Below are positions 1-8,592 of a stretch of 64,000 bases of DNA, piece after piece. The position numbers and the translations under genes are program-made. Numbering within the stretch: the stretch's first letter is position 1; every line of letters starts with the position of its first letter. The notes beneath the pieces were generated by a model that ran no database searches, was not told the DNA's origin, and saw only the letters and a program-made list of their open reading frames with translations. The stretch is taken from NCBI RefSeq assembly GCF_000020005.1, contig NC_010718.1, positions 749,001-813,000 of the forward strand. The letters are read 5' to 3'. This DNA comes from Natranaerobius thermophilus JW/NM-WN-LF (GTDB taxonomy: Bacteria > Bacillota > Natranaerobiia > Natranaerobiales > Natranaerobiaceae).

Positions 1-19
1 AAAAGGGGCCTACTTAGTC

Positions 20-505
20 ATGAATGAGTACATTAGAAATAACAACAGTTCTTTCCCCCCAGACTCTGTCATTAGAGATACTATAATTTTTGGAGTACTT
101 GTTGGAGTAATCAGTAATATCCCTAAGGAATTATTAAAATTTATTTTAACTCAACTGGGGGTACATGAATTCACTTTTTCTCAACTGGCTGCTGGATTGT
201 TTGTTGATGTCGAGCTTTTAACAGATCCCATAATAATAATTACTGGTGCCATTACTGATCTTACAGTAGCTGGTTTACTAGGAGTTGCTACTGTGTATCT
301 TGTCAGATGTACTGACAGGACATTTCCTATATGGAAAAGTTTGTTTGTAGGTTTACTTGCTTTTGTTTTTTTGTATGGAGGTGCACTGAGACTAGAAATA
401 ACCAGTGTTGATATAAATAATTCTTTGGAAAATTTTTTGAGTTTACTACAGCATATTCTATTCGGAATTATCATGGGAATTTTGATTAAAAGATATGATA
501 CATGA
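20..505 (+). CDS. Conserved membrane protein, function unknown
   Basis: A 161-residue protein with about four hydrophobic segments: roughly residues 20-45, 65-92, 104-122 and 140-155. Asp and Glu residues sit in the loop around residues 62-68. I do not recognise the family with confidence; the size and layout resemble the YqhR-like membrane proteins of Firmicutes. The start is an ATG at 20, only 19 bases into the window, so upstream context is missing. It lies 59 bases before the SDR gene on the same strand and could be co-transcribed with it. No catalytic motif is visible. Confidence 0.7.
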   Translation: MNEYIRNNNSSFPPDSVIRDTIIFGVLVGVISNIPKELLKFILTQLGVHEFTFSQLAAGLFVDVELLTDPIIIITGAITDLTVAGLLGVATVYLVRCTDRTFPIWKSLFVGLLAFVFLYGGALRLEITSVDINNSLENFLSLLQHILFGIIMGILIKRYDT

Positions 506-564
506 CAAACGATATATATGGAAACTGACAATATGTTAAAAAATCTATACGAGAGGTGATTATT

Positions 565-1344
565 ATGATTAATGAGTTATTTGATTTGACTGGTAAAACT
601 GCCATAGTGACTGGAGCTTCAAGTGGTTTAGGATGGCGGTTTTCCAAGGTACTGGCCCAGGCTGGTGCTAATCTTAGTATTGTTGCCCGGAGAAAGGAAA
701 AGTTGGAACAGTTACGAGAAGATATAAAAAATACAGTAAATTCGGAAAAAGAAAGTTTGGCACTGCAATGTGATGTTCAGAAGGAAGCTGAAGTGAAGGA
801 TGTCGTGGAGAAAACTGAACAAGAATTTGGCAAGATAGATATACTTATAAATAATGCTGGAATTTCAGCCCTTGCTCCCGTTGAGGATTTGGAACAGGAA
901 GATTGGGATAAGGTGATGGATACAAATTTAACAGGGGTGTTTTTCTTTGCTAAACATGCGGCTAGGAAAATGAAAGCAAATAAATCAGGGAAAATTGTCA
1001 ATATTGCTTCTATGTTTGGAAAAGTCGGAAATACATTTTTTCCAGCTACACCTTATCATGCATCGAAAGGTGGGGTAATAACCTTAACCCAGGCTTTGGC
1101 CGGGGAGCTAGCCCAGCACGGGATACAAGTAAATGCCATCGGACCAGGTTTTTTTGAATCAGAGATGACCCAGGATGCTTTTGGTGACGAAAGTTTTCAC
1201 GAATACGTTAGATCCAGGTGTCCATCTCAGAGACCAGGCAGAGAAGGAGAACTAGATGGAGCTCTAATTTTCTTAGCTTCTGAAAGTTCAAGTTATGTCA
1301 ATGGTCAAACAATTTTTGTTGATGGTGGATGGACAGCTGTTTAA
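565..1344 (+). CDS. Short-chain dehydrogenase/reductase (SDR)
   Basis: A classical SDR of about 259 residues that should oxidise or reduce an alcohol/ketone with NAD(P)H in the cytoplasm. The Rossmann motif TGASSGLG is at residues 16-23, NNAG lies near residue 92, the catalytic serine is in NIASM, and the YxxxK pair is Tyr164/Lys168 (YHASK). The C-terminal VDGGW is typical of the family. A GTG at 556 lies inside the ribosome site GAGGTGA, so the ATG at 565 is the likely start. An arginine pair (VARR) after the second beta strand suggests NADP preference, by inference. The overall pattern resembles gluconate 5-dehydrogenase-like SDRs, but the substrate cannot be told. Confidence 0.93.
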   Translation: MINELFDLTGKTAIVTGASSGLGWRFSKVLAQAGANLSIVARRKEKLEQLREDIKNTVNSEKESLALQCDVQKEAEVKDVVEKTEQEFGKIDILINNAGISALAPVEDLEQEDWDKVMDTNLTGVFFFAKHAARKMKANKSGKIVNIASMFGKVGNTFFPATPYHASKGGVITLTQALAGELAQHGIQVNAIGPGFFESEMTQDAFGDESFHEYVRSRCPSQRPGREGELDGALIFLASESSSYVNGQTIFVDGGWTAV

Positions 1345-1389
1345 TTCTATCCTGAATATGGATGATTGTATTAAAGTTGTTTTAAACCC

Positions 1390-2742
1390 TTAGTCCTGTG
1401 GAGGGAACAGTGAATGAATGTGTTCGGGTGTAAAAGAATCATCAGTTGTCAATATCTTATTGGTATTTTCTAATGATTGTTGTGCTCTGTTAACGCTTTC
1501 TTCTGTATGTAAGTTGTAAATTTTTTCATGTTCTAAGGCATCGGGAAGAGGTACAATCTCGTAGTTCCTCTCTTCATTTTCACGGTATTTATGTACCCAT
1601 GTAGGCGTATAAGCTGTTTCAGTTATTTCAATGTCTGCATGGGCGTCTTTTTCAATAGTGACATGCATAATCACACCGTCTTCGGTATAAGGCCGGTCCA
1701 GATATTCCCTTCTTTGATTTGAAAGAAAATTTCCCATGGAATAAATCACAATTCCTTCTTCTCCTGAAGGTGTTTTAATTTCCTCGACTGGCTGAACTAC
1801 ATGGGGATGACTCCCAAAGATTATATCTACTCCACTGTCCACCAGTTCTTCTGCTATTTTTTCTTGATATTCATTGGGCTGTCTTTCGTACTCCGTTCCC
1901 CAGTGCATGAAAAAAGCTATGACATCTGCTCCCTGATCTTGTAAATGTTCAGCCCTTTCTGTCAAATCTTCCATATCTTGATTTAATTCATCATAATTGA
2001 AACTATCGATTAGTTCGGCTGTCTTATCAGACATAGGGATGCCATTAATAGTTCGTTGCCCGTCAATTCGAGGGGTTTCATATGTAAAAGCTGATAACCC
2101 TATCTTGATTCCTTCAATTTCTTTGATCAAATAACTGTCATCCTCTGCTTGTTTTTTTGTGCCGATTGCCTTTAATCCTCTATCTTCTAAAACTTCTACT
2201 GTTCTTCTTAGGCCAGCTTCTCCCTGATCAAGGCTGTGGTTATTAGCCGTTGATAAAACATTAAAACCTGAATTTTTCAAAGCATCTGCCAAGACATCGG
2301 GACTATTGAACATGGGATAACCACTATAACCTCGTTCTCCTCCCGCCAGAACAGTTTCCAAATTAGCTAGAGCCAGGTCTGCCTGGTCAATATAAGGTTT
2401 TATGTACTCAAAATTATCATTAAAATCGTATTCGTTTTTCTCACTGTCGTACTGGGCTTCTAACTGGGGACCGTGGACCATAACATCTCCAACGGCAGAA
2501 ATTACAATTTCATTGGTTTCTTCTAAATTTTGCTGTTCGGTTTCTGTTTCTTGGGCTTTGCCCTCTTTAGCTTCCTTTTCTTCTTTTTGTTCTTCTTCTT
2601 TCATGGTCTCGGATTTACTGTTTTGATCCTCATTTTGGTTACATGCTGATAAAAAAGTTGTTGATAGTAGTAACAAACAAATTAACATATTTGAAAGAAG
2701 TGTCACACTTAAATTGTCGGTAGCTTTGTATTTGATAAACAT
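1390..2742 (-). CDS. CapA-family lipoprotein (PGA_cap metallophosphatase-like)
   Basis: A 450-residue lipoprotein: hydrophobic signal, lipobox LSAC with Cys34, then an acidic Glu/Lys linker to about residue 75. The catalytic-like domain (residues 80-400) carries the PGA_cap motifs GDVMVHG, NLETVL, NNHSLDQG and GSHPHVVQP, which are metal-ligand motifs of calcineurin-like phosphoesterases. CapA proteins act in poly-gamma-glutamate capsule synthesis, but many family members stand alone with unknown role. No capB or capC is nearby, so a capsule function is unsupported here. The start ATG has AAAGGAGA seven bases upstream. It converges on the SDR gene and diverges from the FAD/Rieske gene. Confidence 0.9.
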   Translation of the reverse strand: MFIKYKATDNLSVTLLSNMLICLLLLSTTFLSACNQNEDQNSKSETMKEEEQKEEKEAKEGKAQETETEQQNLEETNEIVISAVGDVMVHGPQLEAQYDSEKNEYDFNDNFEYIKPYIDQADLALANLETVLAGGERGYSGYPMFNSPDVLADALKNSGFNVLSTANNHSLDQGEAGLRRTVEVLEDRGLKAIGTKKQAEDDSYLIKEIEGIKIGLSAFTYETPRIDGQRTINGIPMSDKTAELIDSFNYDELNQDMEDLTERAEHLQDQGADVIAFFMHWGTEYERQPNEYQEKIAEELVDSGVDIIFGSHPHVVQPVEEIKTPSGEEGIVIYSMGNFLSNQRREYLDRPYTEDGVIMHVTIEKDAHADIEITETAYTPTWVHKYRENEERNYEIVPLPDALEHEKIYNLHTEESVNRAQQSLENTNKILTTDDSFTPEHIHSLFPPQD

Positions 2743-2954
2743 AATCTGGTTCTCCTTTCACTAGAAATCTGTGATTTGTTCCTTTCTTTTTCCAATAGCT
2801 ATTAAAATATTAAATTGGCTTTTTCAGTAAAATATTCCTGCAAGTTTTCCGAGTACATAAAATTTTAATTCTGATAAGTATAAAATACCATAAACAGAAC
2901 ACTGTATAAATGGGAATTATGGAATTTAGGAATTTGATATTAGGAGGGATTTAT

Positions 2955-4517
2955 TTGATTAAAGAATCATTTTACCAAAAATACGGATTTGGTAACCCAC
3001 CCCAATCTTACTGGATTGCATCAACTCACAGTACCAATTATCCTGTTTTGGACAGGGATATAAAAGTAGATGTTGCTATTGTGGGTGGAGGCCTTGTAGG
3101 AATAACTGCTGCGTATCTTTTGAAGCAAGAAAATCTTAAAGTAGCAGTTATAGAGTCAGATAAAATTGCTGAAGGGACAACAGGCCATACTACAGCCAAA
3201 CTAACCTCCCAGCACAATTTAATATATGATAAACTGATTAATCACTTGGGTAAGGAAAAAGCAGAAATTTATGCAGGGGCCAACGAATTTGCCATAGATT
3301 TTGTTGAAAATCTTATCAATGAAAAACAAATAGACTGTGACTTTTCCAGACAACCTGCCATTGTCTATACCCAATCTGATCAATATATTCAGAAAATCCA
3401 AAAAGAAGTTGAAGCAGCATCAAGCCTGGGAATAGATGTCAAGTACCTAGATTCGTTACCTTTACCCTTTGAAGTAAAAGCTGCTGAACAGTTTGAAAAC
3501 CAGGCCCAGTTTCATCCTAGAAAATTTTTATTGCCCCTGGCAGAAGAAGTGCATGGAAACGGAAGTTACATCTTTGAACAGACAAGGGCCGTGGACTTTC
3601 ATGAGGATAAGCCGATTACAGTTATTTCAGAAAACGGATACAAGGTAACAGCTGATCATGTTATCATCGCTTCTCATTTTCCGGCTTACGGAAGTGGTGG
3701 ATATTACTTTGCACGGATGTATCCTGACCGATCCTATGCCCTGGGAATAAAAACTAAAGAAGAATTTCCAGGTGGAATGTACATTACAGCCGAAGACCCA
3801 GGGCGTTCTTTGCGCTTCACACCGGATAATAATGATCAAAATAATCAATTAGTTATAGTAGCAGGTGAACACCATAAAACGGGACAGGGTCCAAACACAA
3901 ATCAGCACTATCAAAACCTGATTAATTTTGCCAAGGAAACTTATACAGTGACAGATATTTTATACAGATGGTCCACCCAGGATTATACCACTTTAGATGA
4001 TGTGCCCTATGTGGGTAGAATAACTTCAAAAAGTCCTAATATCTACGTCGCTACAGGCTTTAGAAAATGGGGGATGACCAACAGTATAGTTTCAGCAATT
4101 TTGCTAAAGGATCTGATAATTAAAGGTGAGAGTCCCTGGGAACCTGTATATAATCCATCAAGATTTGAAACAGATCCCATGATTAAAAACTTTGTCAGTT
4201 CTAATATGGAAGTAGCTAAACATTTGATAGGAGATAAACTAAAGCCCGTACCCAGTGACTTTGATATAGAGCCCGGAGAAGCGAAAGTGATCAAATATCA
4301 AGGAGAAAAAATGGGTGTTTATAAAGATGAAGGCGGTGAAATTCACGCTGTCAATATTACATGTACCCATATGGGATGTGATCTAATCTGGAATGCTGCC
4401 GAGCTTTCCTGGGATTGTCCCTGTCATGGCTCCAGGTTCACTTATAGAGGTGATATCATTGAAGGCCCCGCTCTCAAAAGCCTCCAAACCCGTGACCCCT
4501 TGAGGTTCAATCCATAA
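2955..4517 (+). CDS. FAD-dependent oxidoreductase with C-terminal Rieske domain
   Basis: A cytoplasmic flavoprotein of about 520 residues joining a DAO-type FAD domain to a Rieske [2Fe-2S] domain, the architecture of Bacillus YhfW-like proteins. The dinucleotide motif VGGGLVG is near residue 40 and is followed by the substrate-loop sequence GTTGHTTAKLT. The Rieske ligands are CTHMGC (Cys470, His472) and CPCHGS (Cys488, His491). An ATG at 2910 gives a longer ORF, but AGGAGGG lies just before the TTG at 2955, so TTG is the likely start. The gene is divergent from the CapA gene. The reaction is unknown; the paired cofactors suggest electron transfer to or from an amine or similar substrate. Confidence 0.92.
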   Translation: MIKESFYQKYGFGNPPQSYWIASTHSTNYPVLDRDIKVDVAIVGGGLVGITAAYLLKQENLKVAVIESDKIAEGTTGHTTAKLTSQHNLIYDKLINHLGKEKAEIYAGANEFAIDFVENLINEKQIDCDFSRQPAIVYTQSDQYIQKIQKEVEAASSLGIDVKYLDSLPLPFEVKAAEQFENQAQFHPRKFLLPLAEEVHGNGSYIFEQTRAVDFHEDKPITVISENGYKVTADHVIIASHFPAYGSGGYYFARMYPDRSYALGIKTKEEFPGGMYITAEDPGRSLRFTPDNNDQNNQLVIVAGEHHKTGQGPNTNQHYQNLINFAKETYTVTDILYRWSTQDYTTLDDVPYVGRITSKSPNIYVATGFRKWGMTNSIVSAILLKDLIIKGESPWEPVYNPSRFETDPMIKNFVSSNMEVAKHLIGDKLKPVPSDFDIEPGEAKVIKYQGEKMGVYKDEGGEIHAVNITCTHMGCDLIWNAAELSWDCPCHGSRFTYRGDIIEGPALKSLQTRDPLRFNP

Positions 4518-4659
4518 GGGAAAATATGATATAATCATACATAAATTACACTTAATTCCAAGCCAAAGCAGTGGTTTTTTGTGGGGTTCTTTGTGGGATT
4601 TTTGCTTTGTTTTTGCTTGATTTAACATGGCTAATTTGAGAACTTTAGGGGGTATTGAA

Positions 4660-7380
4660 ATGGGGATAAAAATCAGCACAGTTTTATTAGTATTTGTTTT
4701 GCTTTTATTATTTCCAGGGTTGTCATCGGAAGTTTTAACTGAAATTTCTTTCAATGGCAGTAATGAGCAAACTAAAGAAAAAAGCCAAGAGCAAGTAAAG
4801 GTGAGAGGTTTCTCAGACTATTACCAATTGGACACCGCTACCAAAACCGAAAATGGCATCCGTTACATTCCTATGAGAACATTGATGTCAGAGATGGATA
4901 TGTATATTACATGGCAGGATGACGATCAAAGTATCTTTGCAGAAAGAGAAGACCTGGAACTTGAGACCAAGATAGGAGAACAACATATTAGAGTTAATAA
5001 TCAACTTATCACTCTTCAAAATGAAATTCGCTTAATTGATAATAAAAGTTATCTTCCCATGGAGTTTCTAGAGCAAATACATACAGAAGTTTCCTTGAAC
5101 GAAGAAGATCAAATTATTGATTATACGCCCATGAGTGCCTTTCCAGTAGTTCAAAATGATAGATACGGATTGATTGACGAAGAGGGGAATAAATTATTAG
5201 ATAAAGAATTCAGCAATATTCGAAAGCAACGAGCCACTGGCGATTCAGACTATCGTGCCAACTTTTTCATGGTAACAGATCAAGACGAAAATAAAGGCAT
5301 CTGGCACCCAATTACCCAGGACTTTTTAATTGAACCCCAGTACGATCGAATTCATCCATTATTAGAGGGTCTGTTCCTTGTAAGAGAGGAGGACAAGAAT
5401 GGTTTAGTTAATTTAAAAGGGGAGACCGTTCTTGATACGAATTACGATTCGCTCTATTCCTTTGAAGAAGGCTTAGCTTTAGTGGAAAAGGATGATAAAT
5501 ACGGTTATGTAGATCAATCCGGAAAAGAGGTTATCGATCTGCAATTTTCTGAAGTTAGTAGATTTGAAGGTGGAAAAGCTCCCGTTGTAAAGGATGGGAA
5601 CTACGGCGTTATAGATAAATCAGGGGAATGGTTAATAGAACCGGAATATTCTAAGGAAAAATATGAGCTATCTCATCTTACAGATGATCTATTGAGAATT
5701 GCCAAAAAGGTGACAAACGATGAAACTGTTAGGGAAATGAAGTACGGTATCATGGATCTTTCCGGAGAAATAATCATAGAACCTCAGTTTGATAGAATAG
5801 GCGATTTTTATAATGGCCTTGCTTTTGTGGTCGATGATGAGGACTTTGGTTATATCGATAAAAATGGTGAAATAGTTATCGAACCTCAATTTGAAAATGC
5901 TTATAATTTCAATACTGATATCGATGGAGAAGCTATTAGTGTTGTTATCGAAGACGGACAGAGAGGTGTTATCAACCAAGAAGGAGAATTCATAATTGAA
6001 CCTGTATTTGACCGGATAGCAAATGTTGAAGACGCCGATGTGTTTATTATCGAACAGGATGATGAATTTGGTGTTATTGATAAAAAAGGAAACAAGATAA
6101 TAGAAGCCAAGTACCATCGAATTCATGACCTATATTCTTATAGCTACGATTTAGATGAACATTATTTTGGAGTCCAAGTCGATGATAAAATTGGCCTTTA
6201 TCATAAATCAGGTGAGCAAATCACTGAGTTGATTTTTAATGATATCAACGATCCCAGGGATGGATATATTTCTGTTGAACAGAATGATAATTGGGGAGTT
6301 TTTGACCTGGAAGCTGGAGATTTTGTAATAGAACCTAAGTATGATAGTATAGGGGAGTTTTCTCAAGGCCTTGCCTCGGTTGAACTTGATAGACAATGGG
6401 GCTTTATTGACAAAGGAGGTAATGTGGTCATTGAACCACAATTTGATTCAGTCCGTGACTTTCGAGATGGCCTGGCCAGGATTAAAATAAACAGTGAAGT
6501 AGGTTATATTGATACCGAAGGTGAATTTGTGTACGAACCTCCAGAGCCCCCAGAACCTGAAAAAACAATTAAAATTGGGACTACTCCCTGGCTTGATACC
6601 AAATTGATGAGTCATATTTTCCATGAAGCCCTTAAGGTAAAAGGATATGATAGTGAAGTCGTAGTAAGTGATATAGGAGTAATATTTGGTGATATTGCTC
6701 AGGACGATTCTCAAAGAATGGACTTCACCTTTTCCATTTACTTGCCTCACAACCATGAACATTATTACGAAGAGTATCAAGATGATATAGATAAAGTGGG
6801 AGAGGCTTTAACTGGTATAGATCAAGGAATAGCAGTACCCGAGTATGTTTCCATTGATTCCATAGATGATCTAAAGGGAAAAGAAGAGAAGTTTAATAGT
6901 AAGATATACGGCATTGATGCTGGTGCCGGAATAAGCACTGAGACAGAAGAAGTTTTAAAAAAATACAACTTGGATATGGAGCTAATTACTAGAGGAGATT
7001 ATAAAATTGATGATGACGAATACGAAGAGTATGATTTACATGATTTAATGCTAAAAAATTTAGATGAAAAGTATCAAGCCGAAGACCCAGTAGCCATTAC
7101 CGGTTGGAAACCCTATTATAAATGGGCGAAATGGGACTTGAAGATGCTGGAAGATTCCAAGGAAATATATACAACAGCTGATGCCTCTTATACATTTAGT
7201 AGAAAGGGATTGGAAGAAGACCTTCCTGAAATTTATGAAGCCGTTACTAACTTTGAGATGAGCATGGAAGAAATCAATTCATTGCTTCTAAAAAAGGAGA
7301 AAGAAGATTTGGATTTTGAGGAAATAGCCAAAAAGTATATTGACGAAAATGAAGAGATGGTGGAAAGCTTGTTTGAGTAG
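4660..7380 (+). CDS. Exported WG-repeat protein fused to OpuAC-like betaine-binding domain
   Basis: About 906 residues. A signal or anchor helix (residues 4-22) is followed by a copper-amine-oxidase-N-like stalk domain (about 45-155), roughly ten to twelve WG/KWG beta repeats (about 165-620; typical unit YGxIDxxGxxxIEPxFD), and a C-terminal domain (about 634-905) like the substrate-binding protein of glycine betaine/proline ABC transporters. Visible OpuAC-type marks are KIGTTPW, FTFSIYLPHNH, and TGWKPYYKWAKWDLKMLED. I chose ATG 4660, with AGGGGGT upstream, over ATG 4627. No ABC ATPase or permease is adjacent, so this may be a surface sensor or solute-binding protein rather than a transport subunit. 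It precedes the acidic lipoprotein at 7442. Confidence 0.85.
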   Translation: MGIKISTVLLVFVLLLLFPGLSSEVLTEISFNGSNEQTKEKSQEQVKVRGFSDYYQLDTATKTENGIRYIPMRTLMSEMDMYITWQDDDQSIFAEREDLELETKIGEQHIRVNNQLITLQNEIRLIDNKSYLPMEFLEQIHTEVSLNEEDQIIDYTPMSAFPVVQNDRYGLIDEEGNKLLDKEFSNIRKQRATGDSDYRANFFMVTDQDENKGIWHPITQDFLIEPQYDRIHPLLEGLFLVREEDKNGLVNLKGETVLDTNYDSLYSFEEGLALVEKDDKYGYVDQSGKEVIDLQFSEVSRFEGGKAPVVKDGNYGVIDKSGEWLIEPEYSKEKYELSHLTDDLLRIAKKVTNDETVREMKYGIMDLSGEIIIEPQFDRIGDFYNGLAFVVDDEDFGYIDKNGEIVIEPQFENAYNFNTDIDGEAISVVIEDGQRGVINQEGEFIIEPVFDRIANVEDADVFIIEQDDEFGVIDKKGNKIIEAKYHRIHDLYSYSYDLDEHYFGVQVDDKIGLYHKSGEQITELIFNDINDPRDGYISVEQNDNWGVFDLEAGDFVIEPKYDSIGEFSQGLASVELDRQWGFIDKGGNVVIEPQFDSVRDFRDGLARIKINSEVGYIDTEGEFVYEPPEPPEPEKTIKIGTTPWLDTKLMSHIFHEALKVKGYDSEVVVSDIGVIFGDIAQDDSQRMDFTFSIYLPHNHEHYYEEYQDDIDKVGEALTGIDQGIAVPEYVSIDSIDDLKGKEEKFNSKIYGIDAGAGISTETEEVLKKYNLDMELITRGDYKIDDDEYEEYDLHDLMLKNLDEKYQAEDPVAITGWKPYYKWAKWDLKMLEDSKEIYTTADASYTFSRKGLEEDLPEIYEAVTNFEMSMEEINSLLLKKEKEDLDFEEIAKKYIDENEEMVESLFE

Positions 7381-7384
7381 TTTG

Positions 7385-7441
7385 TCACCTCGTGGTTACT
7401 TGCCCTTAAACCGGGGCATACTAACCATGAGGTGATTTTTT
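7385..7441 (+). terminator. Terminator-like hairpin that buries the next gene's ribosome site
   Basis: The arms 7385-7398 and 7422-7435 form a 14-bp stem with one G-U pair, and TGCCC/GGGCA (7401-7405/7414-7418) extends it inside. A run of six T follows (7436-7441). The 3' arm contains GAGGTG, the only good ribosome site for the ATG at 7442. The structure could end the WG-protein transcript, throttle translation of the next gene, or both. Confidence 0.75.
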
Positions 7442-8476
7442 ATGATCATAACCAGGATCAAAGCTATCTTTTTGAGTTCACTGATATTTTTCATACTGCT
7501 GACAGTAACAGCGTGTCTAGGTGAAGAAGAAAAGGAAGAAGCTGAAGACGAGGAAGAAAAACCAGAAGAACTGGAAGAAATCGAGATGACTATTCTAGAA
7601 ATCATGGAACAAACGGATATGGTTGCTCTTGTCGAGGAGATAGAACCTGCCCAGGCCCAGGAAAACGGCGAAGAAGGTAATGGCAATGGTGAAGAAGGCA
7701 ATGATGAAGATGAAGAAAATGGTGAAGAGGAAAACGGTGGTGAAGAGGGAGATGATGAAGAGGAAAACGGTGGTGAAGAGGAAGAAAAGGAAACAGAGCA
7801 AATTACCTTTGAGGAAACTATATTTATGGAAGTTATTCAAGTCGAAAAAGAAGACAATGATGATGAGACTGGAGAGGAAAATGACCAAGAAAACGATGAA
7901 GAAGATCAGGAAGTAGAAATTCCAGAAAGTTCAGAGGAAATATGGGATGATATAAAAATATCGATTACCGAGTTATATGAAGAACAATGGGATAAATTAG
8001 AATCAGAGCTAAAAGGAGAGGTAGCCAATGAAGATTTAGATAGCTTTGAGGAAGTCTTAGATGAATTGACTTTAGCCAGTACTGAAATGGATTACATGGG
8101 GACTATGAAAGCTGCCAATGAACTGACATTATCTCTTGCAGCCTTTCAAGAGCCCTTTGCAGAAGAAGATGTTTCAGAATCATTGCCGGATTCTTATCGG
8201 TTAAAATATCATGTTAGAGACATCTTACTGAACTCGGTAGTAAATGATTTTGATAGCGCTGATGAAGGGTTGGAGGAAATGACTGATTTAAACGAATCAG
8301 TAGAAGAGGGGCTTATAAATAAAGATGAGGAGGAGCTTTATGACGACTATTCCTTGGCCTTTGAGGATTTTCAAGATTCCGTGGAGGAACAAGAGTTTGA
8401 ATTAATAAAAGTCAGTTCAATCCGGATAATGGACAATATTGTAGAAATGATAGAAGAATTAGAACAAGAGGGATAG
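7442..8476 (+). CDS. Polyacidic lipoprotein, function unknown
   Basis: A 344-residue secreted lipoprotein with signal helix and lipobox (VTAC, Cys25). Residues 27-165 are an extremely acidic Glu/Asp/Gly/Asn low-complexity tract built from near-repeats of GEEENGG type; the DNA there is a purine-rich imperfect repeat. Residues 170-344 are predicted alpha-helical and include a four-helix-like segment, also acidic. I recognise no named family. The acidic surface fits a salt-adapted cell envelope. Expression may be limited by the hairpin that covers its ribosome site. Short ORFs in other frames over the purine repeat are shadows. Confidence 0.8.
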   Translation: MIITRIKAIFLSSLIFFILLTVTACLGEEEKEEAEDEEEKPEELEEIEMTILEIMEQTDMVALVEEIEPAQAQENGEEGNGNGEEGNDEDEENGEEENGGEEGDDEEENGGEEEEKETEQITFEETIFMEVIQVEKEDNDDETGEENDQENDEEDQEVEIPESSEEIWDDIKISITELYEEQWDKLESELKGEVANEDLDSFEEVLDELTLASTEMDYMGTMKAANELTLSLAAFQEPFAEEDVSESLPDSYRLKYHVRDILLNSVVNDFDSADEGLEEMTDLNESVEEGLINKDEEELYDDYSLAFEDFQDSVEEQEFELIKVSSIRIMDNIVEMIEELEQEG

Positions 8477-8518
8477 GTTAGACAAATAAGATGGATAAGC
8501 AATGATAAAAGGGCAAAT

Positions 8519-8551
8519 AAAAAGAGGTAGCTGCATCAGCTACCTCTTTTT
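8519..8551. terminator. Bidirectional rho-independent terminator
   Basis: A perfect 15-bp stem (8519-8533 with 8537-8551), loop CAT, with A-run and T-run on either side. It serves the lipoprotein at 7442 and the leftward ABC operon ending at 8593. Confidence 0.93.
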
Positions 8552-8592
8552 ATCTTAATTGAGAAATTCAAGTAATGTAAGCATCATTATTT

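Noticed and set aside
5689-6780. Minus-strand ORFs of 60-145 codons across the WG-repeat gene
   Set aside because: They follow the periodic coding of the plus-strand repeats, have no ribosome sites and no family resemblance; shadows.
7595-7916. ORFs in other frames over the acidic repeat of the lipoprotein
   Set aside because: Low-complexity Lys/Met or Phe/Ile-rich products of the purine repeat; not genes.
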